This document shows positions 1-7,994 of a stretch of 64,000 nt of DNA, piece after piece (the stretch's first letter is position 1; each line of letters opens with the position of its first letter). The stretch lies in NCBI GenBank assembly GCA_023411555.1, contig JAEYOQ010000037.1, forward strand, positions 1 through 64,000. Reading direction: 5' to 3'. Position numbers and translations under genes: made by a program. This DNA comes from Bacillota bacterium. GTDB lineage: Bacteria; Bacillota; Clostridia; Lachnospirales; Lachnospiraceae. Under the pieces are notes generated by a model that saw nothing but the letters and a program-made list of their open reading frames with translations, searched no databases and had not been told where the DNA came from.

Positions 1-44
1 TGTATTCTCTGTTTCCATAGGTCATAACTTTCCTTATTGAACAT
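1..44 (-). CDS. 5' end of an unidentified gene running off the left edge
   Basis: Only the first 14 codons are present, reading MFNKESYDLWKQRI. The start is supported by a strong ribosome site, AGGAGG, about six bases upstream of the ATG on the minus strand. The fragment is too short to name. Its aromatic and charged start resembles the opening of some small transposon-encoded helix-turn-helix proteins, but that is only an impression. It lies downstream of, and in the same direction as, the YesN/YesM pair, separated by a stem-loop. Confidence 0.5.
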   Translation of the reverse strand, partial: MFNKESYDLWKQRI

Positions 45-181
45 GACAAACCTCCTGAATTTTGTTTTCAGAAAGTTTATCATAATTAGCTTAATTATTC
101 ACGACGCCATGTTTTGAATCACTTACAAATATCAGGGCTTGAAGTGACTTATTAGATCAACTGTTTAAGTGCATGTAATTA

Positions 182-217
182 GGAAGGGACTGTTGTATAG
201 ATGAAACAGTCCCTTCC
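182..217 (-). terminator. Stem-loop after the YesN/YesM operon
   Basis: A perfect 13-bp inverted repeat (GGAAGGGACTGTT and its complement) encloses a 10-base loop. It sits about 70 bases past the response-regulator stop codon and before the next minus-strand gene. The T-rich stretch lies on the plus-strand side (TATTTTG), so on the minus strand it is a hairpin without a classic U tract. Termination or 3'-end protection are both possible. Confidence 0.6.
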
Positions 218-286
218 GTATTTTGAAACACTTACATTTCATTTCTTGAGGTTGGCCCACTTAACAAACATTATGTACTATAAAGG

Positions 287-1720
287 TTATTTCCTACTCA
301 GGTACTCGTTTGGTGTTAGCCCGGTTACCTTTTTGAAATTCTTTGAGAAGTACTTGCTGCTCAAGTATCCTACACTTTCGGAGATAGTCTTGATCGAGTA
401 GCTGTTATTTGAATCGAGCATTACTTTGGCATGTGAGATACGGATGTTGGTCACGTAATCGATGTACTTTTCGCCGGTTCGTTGATGGAAGACGCGGGAA
501 AGATAGGATGGAGATATGCCGAGGGCGTCTGCAACAATATTGATACTGACATCTTCCTTGTAATTGCTGTTCACATAAAGCTTTATTTTGTCAATTAAAT
601 CGAAAGGCTCTGCTATAGAAGTGTTTTCTATTGAATTTCCACGAAGAGCATTGACAAAGGAATCATAGTTAGAAGCTCCGGTAGGCTTTAAACCAAGCTT
701 CTTAAGATATTCGTCCTGTAGCTTTACATAATTAGCATTCTTTGTTTTAATGCGGTTGTAGCTTTCGGCATGAGATTTATAGAACAAAGCAGAAATCTCG
801 GCTACGCAATCTTTGCTGGTATCGCTAATCAAGTCGATGTATTTGCCAATCAACTTTCCAAAAGCGATTACTGATTTATCATAATCGAATTTTTCACAGT
901 CTTTTTTGCCAATCAGACCAGAAATCAAACCTAAGTGTCGTAAAGGTGCTATCTCTTTGAAGGTTCGAACGCTCTCGTAGAGCTCTCTGGGATCACCTGA
1001 GAGAACATTAAAAACGGTTAAGGCACCTATACTGTAGTTCTGGATAAGTCTCCGGATCAGAGCCGCAACCTCCATATGGGATATTGAACTAGTAAAAAAG
1101 ATCATTTCTCCTGTTGGAAGGAAGAATAAGCTGTGTGGTGTGACGGATGAGCTTTTCTCAAGGCTTGCGGATAGAAGAGAATAGGCATCTCTTGTTTCGT
1201 CACTTCCAACGGTCTTGGTTTCATAGATAACGAATAGGTTGTAGTGACTATCGTTATGTCCAGAAGGAAAGGCATTCTCATTGTAGCAGGTAGAAGTGAA
1301 GAAATCATAAGCCTCTGAAGCAAAAATACTTCTGGCATTCTTGATGGATATTTCTAAATGTTCCTTAGCTTTTTCAACAACTCTTTTAACATCATCCAAG
1401 CTTGCGGGCTTTAAGAGATAATCCTCAGCACCTAAGGCCACGGCTTGTCTTGCATAATCGAAATTAGCGTAGCCTGAAAGAATGATGAAAGCTGTGCCGG
1501 GGGCTAATTTTTTACATTCCTCCAAGGCCTCTAAACCAGACATTCCGGGCATCTTAATGTCCAGGAAAACAAGAGATGGCTTATTGGTATTAACCGCTCC
1601 TATAACTTCTTTACCGTTTGAAACATGATAATATTCGTGTTCCTCGGGATATAGCTCCTTAAGCATGGATTCAAGGCTCAATCTAACCATTCTTTCATCG
1701 TCTGCTAATAGTATTCTCAT
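287..1720 (-). CDS. YesN-like response regulator with AraC-type DNA-binding domain
   Basis: Cytoplasmic two-component regulator of 477 residues. The N-terminal receiver (about 1-120) has the acidic pair D7/D8, the phospho-acceptor D54 in FLDIKMPG and K104 in YLLKP. A middle region of roughly 240 residues has no recognised motif. An AraC-family double helix-turn-helix occupies about 375-477, including ISPSYLSRVF and VGYLSSKYFSKNFKK. The gene follows the sensor kinase with a two-base gap, so the pair is one transcript. It is divergent from the ABC operon starting at 3962, its most likely target. Regulators of this type activate binding-protein and permease genes when an oligosaccharide is sensed. 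The family is clear; the ligand is unknown. Confidence 0.93.
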   Translation of the reverse strand: MRILLADDERMVRLSLESMLKELYPEEHEYYHVSNGKEVIGAVNTNKPSLVFLDIKMPGMSGLEALEECKKLAPGTAFIILSGYANFDYARQAVALGAEDYLLKPASLDDVKRVVEKAKEHLEISIKNARSIFASEAYDFFTSTCYNENAFPSGHNDSHYNLFVIYETKTVGSDETRDAYSLLSASLEKSSSVTPHSLFFLPTGEMIFFTSSISHMEVAALIRRLIQNYSIGALTVFNVLSGDPRELYESVRTFKEIAPLRHLGLISGLIGKKDCEKFDYDKSVIAFGKLIGKYIDLISDTSKDCVAEISALFYKSHAESYNRIKTKNANYVKLQDEYLKKLGLKPTGASNYDSFVNALRGNSIENTSIAEPFDLIDKIKLYVNSNYKEDVSINIVADALGISPSYLSRVFHQRTGEKYIDYVTNIRISHAKVMLDSNNSYSIKTISESVGYLSSKYFSKNFKKVTGLTPNEYLSRK

Positions 1721-1722
1721 AT

Positions 1723-3507
1723 CTAACTCCTTTGATCTGAAGGTGCATCAGCCATAATTATGTGGAACTCAGTGTTTTTGCCAGGTCCACCCTTTTTAAT
1801 AAAAGCTGATTTGGGCCAAAAGGCGTGAAGTCTAGCTTCCACGTTTTTAAGGCCTACTCGTTTATTCTTCTTATCGGCTTCCTCGTCAAGAGGTACACCG
1901 TCATTCGTAACGGAAAGCAGAATTACATCTCCAATTCCCTTAGTAACAAAGTGAAGAGAGGAAACATGGATAGTGACAGGGTGATCCGAGGGCTCAAAGC
2001 CGTGCACAATTGCGTTTTCAACCAAGGGTTGAAGCATGAGTTTGGGGCACTTATAGTTTTCAGTATCCGGATCGATGGTTATATTATATTTCAGACGGTC
2101 ATCATAACGCAACTTCTGAAGCTTTAAATAATTTTCCAGAAACATAAATTCTTCTTTAATCGTAGTTAAACCATCTCTGGTGTTTTCACAGGTATATCGA
2201 AATAGTCTTGAAAGAGAAATAAAGGAATCCTCTAGAAGCTTTGTTTCTCCGATACGGTTAAGAGCGACGAGACTATTCAAAGTATTGTACAAAAAGTGAG
2301 GATTGATTTCGGCCTGCAGGGCTCTGAATTCAGCTTTCTTTTGCTCAAGGCGGGACTTGTATTCACTATCAATATGACTTTCTACCTCCTCAATCATGTT
2401 ATCAGTAAGAAGGGCAAGGCTTTCGATTTCCTTAATTCTAAACTGGCGACTGGAGATTTTAGGCACCTTTTTGCCACCCTTATAGCTCTTTAATGTTTCC
2501 GAAATAGGGATTAAAGAGTTCGTTAATCCGTTGGAAAAACGAAAGAAACCAAAGAAAGCAATTATTAATAAAAGGAAATAGGCTAAAAACAATAATAATA
2601 CATCTTTATACAATCCAGCATATAAGCTACCAATTGAGGTAAAATAGTAGAATTCAAAAGCACCTAAGGAATCGCGATGGCTCTCAACGTGGTAAAGTCG
2701 GTTCTTGTATTTAAAGGTATTATCACCAACTTGAATTGCTTCGTTAAAATTAAGATTTTTATTTGAAGAAGCAACAAAATTACTATCTAAATGCTTAACA
2801 AAAATTGTGGATGAAGCATTTAAATTGATATTTGAGATAAGGTCGTATAATAAATCTGTGGATATATCAATCTTTAAGAAACCTATGGGGGTAACACGGG
2901 AGTTGTTCCAAATGGTTTTGGTAAAATTCAGGGTGTAGGCAGGCTCTTCCAAATAGCTCGCATAGTCATAATAATATCGCTTCATATCCAAAATAGCATT
3001 CTGAAGATTATACCTAGAAGCCTCAGACTCGTCAAATTCTATGGTTGGTGAGAAGGTTTTTCCTTTTTCATGATAAAAAAGAAGGGGTCTATCTTTGTTT
3101 ATAGGAACAAAACCTACGCCTACGATGTAATCGGAGGAGAGCTTTAGCGACGAATTGACTGCCAAAGCATATTGGTAAAGAAAATCTTTATAGGTTAAGG
3201 CTTCTGCAGTAGACATTTCATTTCCATGCAAATAGAAATAGTAAAAAAAGGTTCTTATATTTAACTCATTTTCGTAGTTGTTAGCAAAATCGCCTATTGT
3301 GGATAATTCCGAATCAAGACTGCTACTTAAAACAGAAAGGGTATTGTTATAGTTGCTAATGTTAATGCTTCTTGTCTTAATACTAATTAATAACGAAAAT
3401 ACGATTAAAAGAAGAGTAAAGGGAATAATCACAGTTACTATAAAGGTTGTTGAAAGCGATTTTTTAAGGGATCGGGATCGTGTTTTGTTTGTGTTTTTAC
3501 TTGACAT
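1723..3507 (-). CDS. YesM-like membrane sensor histidine kinase
   Basis: A 594-residue kinase with one transmembrane helix near residues 20-44, an extracellular sensing region of about 260 residues, a second helix near 303-325, and a cytoplasmic His_kinase/HATPase module. The phospho-acceptor is H404 in the INPHFLYNTL motif typical of the YesM/LytS class. The N box VENAIVHG is near 497 and the G2 box VGLKNVEARL near 551, so the catalytic domain is complete. It probably senses an extracellular sugar and phosphorylates the response regulator encoded just downstream. The start is preceded by AGGGAG on the minus strand. The ligand cannot be read from sequence. Confidence 0.93.
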   Translation of the reverse strand: MSSKNTNKTRSRSLKKSLSTTFIVTVIIPFTLLLIVFSLLISIKTRSINISNYNNTLSVLSSSLDSELSTIGDFANNYENELNIRTFFYYFYLHGNEMSTAEALTYKDFLYQYALAVNSSLKLSSDYIVGVGFVPINKDRPLLFYHEKGKTFSPTIEFDESEASRYNLQNAILDMKRYYYDYASYLEEPAYTLNFTKTIWNNSRVTPIGFLKIDISTDLLYDLISNINLNASSTIFVKHLDSNFVASSNKNLNFNEAIQVGDNTFKYKNRLYHVESHRDSLGAFEFYYFTSIGSLYAGLYKDVLLLFLAYFLLLIIAFFGFFRFSNGLTNSLIPISETLKSYKGGKKVPKISSRQFRIKEIESLALLTDNMIEEVESHIDSEYKSRLEQKKAEFRALQAEINPHFLYNTLNSLVALNRIGETKLLEDSFISLSRLFRYTCENTRDGLTTIKEEFMFLENYLKLQKLRYDDRLKYNITIDPDTENYKCPKLMLQPLVENAIVHGFEPSDHPVTIHVSSLHFVTKGIGDVILLSVTNDGVPLDEEADKKNKRVGLKNVEARLHAFWPKSAFIKKGGPGKNTEFHIIMADAPSDQRS

Positions 3508-3961
3508 TATTAATACTCCCTTAGTGCATTTATATTATAAAAAAAGATAATTCGGTGTTTGACTGTATTAATAATATACAACGGATTAGTTAGATTTTCA
3601 ATTGAAACTAAAGTAAAAAAAAAGAATATATAGAGCAAAAAAGGGCACCCATAAACTGGGGATGTGCATGGTAAAATATAGAAACTGTAGTAGATATATG
3701 CAAAAAGGGAGGGATTTTATATGAAGAAAAGTATTATTTCAAAACGATTACGCAATTGAAGACTAAAGTATGGTAAAATGAATGCTTCATAGAACTTAGT
3801 AATTGGAAATATTGGGATGGGATTCAGGATATTAGTCACTTATGAGTACCTAAAAGTAAAAAATGAGTATAATTAGAGCAAAAAAAGACACCAGCAGACA
3901 AAGAAGATATATGTTAATATCTAATTGGCAAAAAATTATCTATATAAGGGAGGAGTTTTAC
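3508..3961. other. Divergent regulatory region between the kinase and ABC operons
   Basis: This 454-bp gap must hold promoters for the minus-strand kinase/regulator pair and the plus-strand transport operon. It is very AT-rich. It contains a 12-codon ORF with a strong ribosome site at 3721 and the ribosome site GGGAGGAG just before the binding-protein start. I could not fix a convincing -35/-10 pair or an AraC operator by eye. Confidence 0.5.
3721..3759 (+). CDS. Possible 12-codon leader peptide or binding-protein start remnant
   Basis: ATG and 11 further codons (MKKSIISKRLRN) then TGA, preceded at seven bases by GGGAGGG, a stronger-than-average ribosome site. The context closely resembles the true binding-protein start at 3962 (GGGAGGAGTTTTAC then ATGAAG). 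It may be a translated leader affecting downstream expression, or the relic of a duplicated signal-peptide start. No function can be assigned. Confidence 0.3.
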   Translation: MKKSIISKRLRN

Positions 3962-5623
3962 ATGAAGTTTAAGAAGTTAATTAGCCTTGCACTTGTATCT
4001 GCTATGGCTATCTCAACAATCGGTTGTGGTAAGACAGAAACAACGAAATCTCCTGAGGTTGCTCCGGAGGAGAACAAGGCAGTAGTGACTGAAGCAGCTC
4101 CAGCAGAGGATATTGATTATCCTTGGGAGAAATACGCAGAAGAAGTTACAATTACAAGAGGTTATCCTGCATCAGGCAACACCTTTGATCCAAATGTGAA
4201 TGGAGTAGATGATTCCAATAACATTTGGACACAGTGGTTCAAGGACACATACAACATCAACGTTGAAAATGCTTTCGAAATTAATGATAGTGAATACAGC
4301 CAGAAGGTCGATCTTTTGATGGCATCAGGAAATCTTCCTGACGTATTCATGGTTAACTCTGTACAGTTAAAGCAGTGTATTGAGTTAGGCCTTGTTGCAG
4401 ATTTAACAGAAGTATTTGATAAGTATGCTACTGAAGAATTAAAGGCTACCATGCACAACTATGAGTTAGGTTTTCAGTCTGGTTTCTCAGATGGAAAGCT
4501 CTACGGTATTTCTCGTCAGTACTTTGGTGATGCAGGTACCATGTTGAACATCTGGTATAGAGAAGACTGGGCTAACAAGCTTGGTGTGGCAAAGCCTACC
4601 ACTCTTCAGGAGTTCAAAGATCTTTGCATCGCATTCCGCGACCAGGATCCGGATGGAAACGGCCAGAACGATACCTTAGCACTTACCCTTGACAACGGCC
4701 TTGTAAATGGTATCTACAGCTTGATGTTCGCTTATGGTGCATATCCTAATATCTGGATTGAAAAAGATGGACAGGTTCAGTACGGTGGTATCCAGCCTGA
4801 AGCTAAGGCTGCTTTAGCAGAACTTAACCAATGGTACAACGAAGGCATTATTTCTCAGGACTGGGCTACAACATCACGTAACCAGATGAAGGAAGGTTTT
4901 ACAAACGGTACAGCAGGTGCTTGTCTATACGCATCCCATATCGGATACTCACTTGGTGTATCCTTGCTTGGTAACAATGCAGACGCTAGAATTGCTCCTT
5001 TAGCTATTCCTTCAGCAACAGGTGATCCTATTCATTACGCTGTTACATGGCCTATCAACCAGTATATTGTTGTAAATGCTAATTGCAAGAATCCTGAAGC
5101 AGCAATTAAGTGTATGAATGGTTATACTTACTTCTCAGAAGGTGGAGACGCTGAACTTTGCGAGTTATATGCAGAGGGTAACGGTGGTTTAGCAATGCCT
5201 TTCCGTATCAACAATGCAACTGATATGCAGCAGCATCTTGAGGTCGTACAGTTATTAAACGGCGCATCTGATGAAGGCATGCTCACTACTACAATGGGTA
5301 AGTACCTCTACATAAGAAAATGGTTAGATGAAGGCAGCCCTGAAGGTTATGGCCAGTACGTTCAGCTAGGACCTGATGGTGGATATGCTCAGTTAAATCC
5401 TATCATTGAAGAAGGCAGAGTTATTACAGACTTACTTCGTGGACCTCAGACAGAGACAATGGCTACTACCTGGTCTTCCTTACAGACATTACTGGAAGAG
5501 ACCTATACACAGATCATCTGTGGACAGAAGCCTATTGATTACTTTGATGAATTCGTAGCAAGCTGGAAGGCTTTAGGTGGCGATCAGATCACAGTGGAAA
5601 TGAACGAAGCTTACGGTAAATAA
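3962..5623 (+). CDS. Extracellular solute-binding lipoprotein (LplA-type sugar binder)
   Basis: Lipid-anchored binding protein of 553 residues for a carbohydrate ABC importer. The start at 3962 is preferred because GGGAGGAG lies seven bases upstream and it gives a proper signal peptide with a lipobox (STIGCGK, lipidated Cys near residue 20). The upstream in-frame ATG at 3863 adds 33 residues without a ribosome site. The mature protein opens with a Glu/Pro/Ala-rich linker and has features of the family-1 binding fold, including a DTLALTLDN segment in the first lobe. Next come a stem-loop and two permease genes. No ATPase is encoded, as is usual for importers sharing an MsmX-type ATPase. Substrate unknown, probably an oligosaccharide. 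Confidence 0.93.
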   Translation: MKFKKLISLALVSAMAISTIGCGKTETTKSPEVAPEENKAVVTEAAPAEDIDYPWEKYAEEVTITRGYPASGNTFDPNVNGVDDSNNIWTQWFKDTYNINVENAFEINDSEYSQKVDLLMASGNLPDVFMVNSVQLKQCIELGLVADLTEVFDKYATEELKATMHNYELGFQSGFSDGKLYGISRQYFGDAGTMLNIWYREDWANKLGVAKPTTLQEFKDLCIAFRDQDPDGNGQNDTLALTLDNGLVNGIYSLMFAYGAYPNIWIEKDGQVQYGGIQPEAKAALAELNQWYNEGIISQDWATTSRNQMKEGFTNGTAGACLYASHIGYSLGVSLLGNNADARIAPLAIPSATGDPIHYAVTWPINQYIVVNANCKNPEAAIKCMNGYTYFSEGGDAELCELYAEGNGGLAMPFRINNATDMQQHLEVVQLLNGASDEGMLTTTMGKYLYIRKWLDEGSPEGYGQYVQLGPDGGYAQLNPIIEEGRVITDLLRGPQTETMATTWSSLQTLLEETYTQIICGQKPIDYFDEFVASWKALGGDQITVEMNEAYGK

Positions 5624-5643
5624 TTTATACTAAATCAATATAG

Positions 5644-5677
5644 GGGCCGTTATTCGTTATCGAAAAGGTAACGGCCC
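5644..5677 (+). terminator. Stem-loop between binding-protein and permease genes
   Basis: A 9-bp perfect stem (GGGCCGTTA with TAACGGCCC) plus two G-U pairs encloses a 12-base loop. It begins 20 bases after the binding-protein stop codon. No U tract follows (TGATTTATG), so it is better read as a partial terminator or RNA-stabilising hairpin that sets more binder than permease. Equivalent hairpins occur at 21120-21186 and 51444-51495. Confidence 0.7.
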
Positions 5678-5696
5678 TGATTTATGAAAGGTATTA

Positions 5697-6632
5697 ATGA
5701 CTAATATGGTAAAAGAAAAAAAAGCCTATAAACAAGATTTCACATGGGGAAAGTTCAAAAAACAGTTTCCCTTTCATTTATTGTTGGTTCCTGCCATTGT
5801 GTACGTGATTATATTTCAATACATACCTTTATATGGTGTAGTAATCGCGTTCCAAAAATATAGTCCTAATACCCTTTTCCATTCACCTTGGGTTGGACTT
5901 GATAATTTTAGATACATATTTAAATTGCCGGGATTTAGTCGAACAATTATAAACACTCTTTATATTGCGATATTGAAAATAATTGGAAATCTTTCCATTC
6001 CTATATTATTCTCGTTAATGCTTAACGAAGTTAGAACAAAATGGTTTAAAAAGGTTGCACAGACCTTTGTATATCTTCCTCACTTTATTTCATGGGTAAT
6101 CATGGCGGGTATTATTCAGGATTTATTTGATAGAAGTGGCGTGATCAACCAATTTATAGTGGCTATGGGTGGACAAAGCATAAGCTTCCTCGGCGACATT
6201 AAGTGGTTCCCTTTGACAATTGTATTTACAGATGTTTGGAAGAATTTTGGATTTAATACAATAGTTTACCTAGCAGCTTTGACCGGTATTGATCCCACCC
6301 TTTATGAAGCAGCTGCCATAGATGGTGCAGGCAGGTGGAAGCAGACCCTTCATGTTACGCTTCCCGGAATGATGCCTATTGTAATTCTGAAGATGACCTT
6401 AAGCCTTGGTGAAGTATTACATGCCGGATTTGACCAGGTATTTAACCTGTATTCTCCTATTGTATATCAGACAGGTGATATTATTGATACCTTTGTATTT
6501 AGACTTGGTATGGAGCAGGCACAGTATTCAGCTGCTACAGCAGTTGGATTATTTAAATCACTTATTTCTCTAGTACTTATTGGCGTTTCATATTATCTGG
6601 CTGATAAAAAAGCTGGTTATACTATTTTCTAG
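5697..6632 (+). CDS. Sugar ABC transporter permease, LplB/YtcP-partner type
   Basis: Integral membrane subunit of 311 residues with six predicted helices, the first at about 27-50. The cytoplasmic EAA loop that docks the ATPase is visible as LYEAAAIDGAGRWKQTLHVTLPG near residues 201-223. The N terminus is hydrophilic and lysine-rich. It lies 73 bases after the binding-protein gene, beyond the stem-loop, and 11 bases before the second permease. It pairs with the next gene to form the pore. Confidence 0.93.
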   Translation: MTNMVKEKKAYKQDFTWGKFKKQFPFHLLLVPAIVYVIIFQYIPLYGVVIAFQKYSPNTLFHSPWVGLDNFRYIFKLPGFSRTIINTLYIAILKIIGNLSIPILFSLMLNEVRTKWFKKVAQTFVYLPHFISWVIMAGIIQDLFDRSGVINQFIVAMGGQSISFLGDIKWFPLTIVFTDVWKNFGFNTIVYLAALTGIDPTLYEAAAIDGAGRWKQTLHVTLPGMMPIVILKMTLSLGEVLHAGFDQVFNLYSPIVYQTGDIIDTFVFRLGMEQAQYSAATAVGLFKSLISLVLIGVSYYLADKKAGYTIF

Positions 6633-6643
6633 GGGGGTAAGAC

Positions 6644-7528
6644 ATGAAATTAACTTTATCAAGAAAAATATACCTTGTGTTTAATGCAGTAATAATTACA
6701 CTTATGGCTGTTCTGTGCGTACTTCCTTTTCTACATCTTGTAGCCTTGTCCTTCAGTTCCAAAGCGGCTGTGGATGCGGGAAGAGTTATCCTTTGGCCAG
6801 TTGAATTTACAGTAAAAACCTATGAGTTTGTAAGTAGTGGTTCCTTGTTTATGAATGGACTCTGGATATCAGTGAAGAGAGTAGTGATTGGAACCTTTAT
6901 TAACATGGTCTTAGTAATTATTACAGCATATCCTCTTTCTAGACCGGATGATAAGATGTACGGAAGAAAAATATATGCATGGTTCTTCTTCGTCACAACA
7001 CTAGTTAGCGGTGGACTAATTCCGAACTTTATCCTTGTAACAAAGCTGCATCTTACCAATACCATATGGGCACTTATACTTCCCGGTGCACTTCCTATGG
7101 GAAATATGATACTTATGCTTAACTTCTTTCGATCGACTCCTATCGCTCTTGAAGAAGCTGCAATGATTGACGGCGCAAGCCCTTGGCAGATTATTTATAA
7201 GATTATCCTTCCCATTTCTAAACCGGCAATTGCAACAATCGCACTTTTCTGCATTGTTACCCATTGGAACTCTTGGTTTGACGGTATGATGTACATGGAC
7301 AGTATAAAGCTTCTGCCTTTGCAGAGTTACTTAAGAACAATCATTAAGGACCCCGAACTTCAGATATTACAGGCCGGTGGTGACTTAAGACTTCTTCTTT
7401 CCGATGTAAACGGACGAAACTCCAGAGCAGCACAGCTTATGCTGGGAACTCTTCCTATCCTTTGTGTATACCCTTTCTTACAGAAATACTTCACAAAAGG
7501 ACTTATAATCGGTTCAGTAAAAGGTTAA
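6644..7528 (+). CDS. Sugar ABC transporter permease, LplC/YtcP type
   Basis: Second pore subunit, 294 residues with six predicted membrane helices. The EAA loop reads LEEAAMIDGASPWQIIYKII near residues 166-187. The C terminus QKYFTKGLIIGSVKG is the hallmark ending of this subfamily, and the same tail appears as an orphan fragment at 9481. The ribosome site GGGGGG lies close upstream of the ATG. It is the last gene of the operon, followed by a strong terminator. Confidence 0.93.
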   Translation: MKLTLSRKIYLVFNAVIITLMAVLCVLPFLHLVALSFSSKAAVDAGRVILWPVEFTVKTYEFVSSGSLFMNGLWISVKRVVIGTFINMVLVIITAYPLSRPDDKMYGRKIYAWFFFVTTLVSGGLIPNFILVTKLHLTNTIWALILPGALPMGNMILMLNFFRSTPIALEEAAMIDGASPWQIIYKIILPISKPAIATIALFCIVTHWNSWFDGMMYMDSIKLLPLQSYLRTIIKDPELQILQAGGDLRLLLSDVNGRNSRAAQLMLGTLPILCVYPFLQKYFTKGLIIGSVKG

Positions 7529-7591
7529 AAATATATAGATGCCTATTGAGAAATCATGAAAGGATTATCGTTGGCATATAGCGAAAGAAGG

Positions 7592-7625
7592 GCGGGAAGC
7601 ATCATTTTGATGCATCCCGCTTTTT
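7592..7625 (+). terminator. Rho-independent terminator of the first ABC operon
   Basis: A 13-bp stem with one internal A-A mismatch (GCGGGAAGCATCA pairing with TGATGCATCCCGC), three-base loop, followed directly by TTTTT. It sits about 60 bases beyond the last permease stop. Confidence 0.9.
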
Positions 7626-7797
7626 CGTGTTGTTGCGTACAAGAGCAAGGCTAAATACAAAGATTAATTGGAAGCGATGATATCAAAATCCACTAATAAA
7701 TGACATAAGTTGATTATACTTGAAAACATTACATTATTTGATATAATAAATTTAGAAAAGGCAATCGCCACTGAGTGGTTGACCGTGTTGTTATATA

Positions 7798-7836
7798 AAC
7801 CTTCCCGAACTGGCAATAGGCACAGGGAAGGTTTTT
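7798..7836 (+). terminator. Terminator-like hairpin in the leader of the truncated kinase gene
   Basis: A 9-bp perfect stem (AACCTTCCC with GGGAAGGTT) and an 18-base loop run into TTTTT. It lies about 160 bases before the kinase start, with a short hairpin CCAC-TGA-GTGG just upstream near 7768. A terminator inside a leader suggests attenuation, but I recognise no riboswitch class. It could also be the end of a lost small transcript. Confidence 0.65.
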
Positions 7837-7994
7837 ACTTTAATGACTTACCAATTCTCCTTAGAATCACAAAAGCTTCTAAGGTAATTTTTTTGTACTG
7901 AATAGCGGGAAGCTATGAGCTTATGGAAAGACAGGGATCTACAAGAATGGTGATATTAAGAAGGAAAGCTTTTAGGGTATGAATGGGGGAAACT

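Noticed and set aside
201..401. 66-codon plus-strand frame at the left edge
   Set aside because: Starts in the stem-loop and overlaps the 3' end of the response regulator; no supporting site.
3757..3785. Possible promoter TTGAAG...TAAAAT before the first binding-protein gene
   Set aside because: Spacing is only 12 bases, too short for a standard sigma-A promoter.
7740..7836. Possible known riboswitch (cyclic-di-GMP or cobalamin-like words such as GCCACTG)
   Set aside because: The conserved cores of those classes are absent; only a short hairpin and a terminator are supported.
7710..7901. 63-codon plus-strand frame between the first operon and the truncated kinase
   Set aside because: Runs through a terminator hairpin, has no ribosome site and reads as no recognisable protein.
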